From Flavobacteriaceae bacterium (lineage in GTDB: Bacteria; Bacteroidota; Bacteroidia; Flavobacteriales; Flavobacteriaceae), in NCBI GenBank assembly GCA_013001365.1, contig JABDMQ010000147.1, positions 1 through 6,074 on the forward strand: a stretch of DNA of 6,074 nucleotides, in the 5' to 3' direction. Position 1 is the first letter of the stretch. Every line of letters begins with the position of its first letter. The notes below the pieces were generated by a model. That model was not told where the DNA came from, ran no database searches, and was given only the letters and a program-made list of their open reading frames with translations. The translations under genes and the position numbers were made by a program. Below, one piece after another: positions 5,295 to 6,074 of this stretch.

Positions 5295-6074
5295 ATGAAC
5301 CGAATAAAAGAGGTTTTAGAACAGAAAGGAATTAAGCAAATTTGGTTATCCGAACAGTTGGGAAAAAGCTATAATATGGTAAATTCTTACGTTCAAAACA
5401 GAAGACAACCTAGTATAGAAGATTTATATAAAATAGCTGAAATACTTTCGGTTGACGTAACAGAATTACATTACGTTTTAGAACCACAATTAGATTTATT
5501 CTCTTACACCGAAGAAAATAATCTGGAAGACAACTTCAAAATAGTTTCAAAAAACAAAAATATCGAATTTGAGTCAATTGGAAAAAATACGCTTTTAGGA
5601 AATGGGAACTGTGTAGATTATTTGAAGTTTATAGATACAAATACTGTCGATTTAATATTAACTGACCCACCATATAACCTTGGGAATTTTATGCACAATC
5701 GCAACACTAATCTTGTGAAAATGCGTGAAAATCAATTTGCATATGCTGGTTGGGATAATTTATCGCAAGATGACTGGGAAAAGGAAATGGACGTTTTTTT
5801 TAAAGAAAGTAGCAGAGTATTAAAAAAGAGTGGTTCTCTTTTGCTTTTTATGTCTTTAATAAAACTTGAAACTATAATTAAAATTGCATCAAAATATAAG
5901 TTTTACTACAAAACAACTGGCATTTGGCACAAAACAAACCCAATGCCTAGAAATATGAACATCCACTTTGTGAACTCTACTGAAGCTTGGGTGTATTTCG
6001 TAAATAATGACACTTCTGGGACGTTTAACAATAACGGAAAAATGGTTCACGATTTTATAGAAACCTCTTTGACC
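5295..6074 (+). CDS. HTH (Xre/Cro-like)-fused N6/N4 DNA methyltransferase, 3'-truncated by the window
   Basis: An open frame of exactly 260 codons without a stop runs off the right edge. ATG 5295 is the first start after an in-frame stop at 5268; the leader is A-rich with no Shine-Dalgarno. Residues 1-62 are a Cro/C1-type helix-turn-helix (IKEVLEQKGIK, WLSEQLGKSYNMVNSYVQNRR, PSIEDLYKIAEILSVDVTEL). Residues about 96-240 are the N-terminal half of an N6_N4 amino-methyltransferase: GNGNCVDYL, DLILTDPPYNLG with catalytic motif IV D124-P-P-Y127, RVLKKSGSLLLF (174-185), and GIWHKTNPMPRN (209-220) leading to EAWVYFVN. Motif IV precedes the expected target-recognition region and SAM-binding motif, a beta-class order; the latter parts lie outside the window. 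It probably methylates adenine in a restriction-modification system and may regulate its own gene through the HTH. Composition is far AT-richer than the upstream genes, suggesting horizontal transfer. Whether a nuclease follows cannot be seen. Confidence 0.9.
   Translation, partial: MNRIKEVLEQKGIKQIWLSEQLGKSYNMVNSYVQNRRQPSIEDLYKIAEILSVDVTELHYVLEPQLDLFSYTEENNLEDNFKIVSKNKNIEFESIGKNTLLGNGNCVDYLKFIDTNTVDLILTDPPYNLGNFMHNRNTNLVKMRENQFAYAGWDNLSQDDWEKEMDVFFKESSRVLKKSGSLLLFMSLIKLETIIKIASKYKFYYKTTGIWHKTNPMPRNMNIHFVNSTEAWVYFVNNDTSGTFNNNGKMVHDFIETSLT

Overview
The window looks like a piece of a Bacteroidota chromosome, most likely a marine or soil Flavobacteriaceae-type bacterium. The signs are a tandem DUF1080 protein next to a Tat-exported Gfo/Idh/MocA oxidoreductase, a secreted clan GH-A-like glycosidase, start codons preceded by A/T-rich leaders without Shine-Dalgarno motifs, and an intergenic palindrome of a type I associate with flavobacterial genomes. 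The assignment is by inference; no rRNA or other taxonomic marker is present.

Positions 1-4927 hold four closely spaced plus-strand genes with gaps of 15, 16 and 37 bases, which is an operon-like layout. They are: (1) the 3' part of a protein with two tandem DUF1080 (3-keto-disaccharide hydrolase-type) domains, cut by the left edge; (2) a Gfo/Idh/MocA oxidoreductase with a twin-arginine signal; (3) a cytosolic short-chain dehydrogenase/reductase of the retinol-dehydrogenase-like type, whose real start lies well inside its longest open frame; (4) a secreted glycoside hydrolase with a barrel, an Ig-like module and a jelly-roll-like C-terminal module. A plausible joint job is extracytoplasmic carbohydrate breakdown: the glycosidase trims a glycan, the Tat oxidoreductase forms a keto-sugar or works by an NAD-dependent redox mechanism, and the DUF1080 protein cleaves the resulting 3-keto-glycoside. 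The SDR fits this scheme least well and has a lower-GC feel than its neighbours.

Positions 4928-5294 are a non-coding stretch of 367 bases holding a REP-like palindrome (5004-5029), a 60-base imperfect inverted repeat (5130-5189), two small palindromes just upstream of the next gene (5232-5244 and 5245-5265), and a short open stretch that may be a gene remnant.

Position 5295 to the right edge is a 260-codon open frame running off the window. It encodes an N-terminal Xre/Cro-type helix-turn-helix fused to an N6/N4 amino-methyltransferase with a DPPY motif. Base composition falls sharply here (sampled 60-base lines: 32/60 G+C at 1801-1860 and 31/60 at 3661-3720, against 18/60 at 5401-5460). 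This suggests the left end of a horizontally acquired restriction-modification module beside a sugar-utilisation locus. The fused repressor-like domain plus upstream palindromes suggest a self-regulating methyltransferase, which is the most interesting element of the window.
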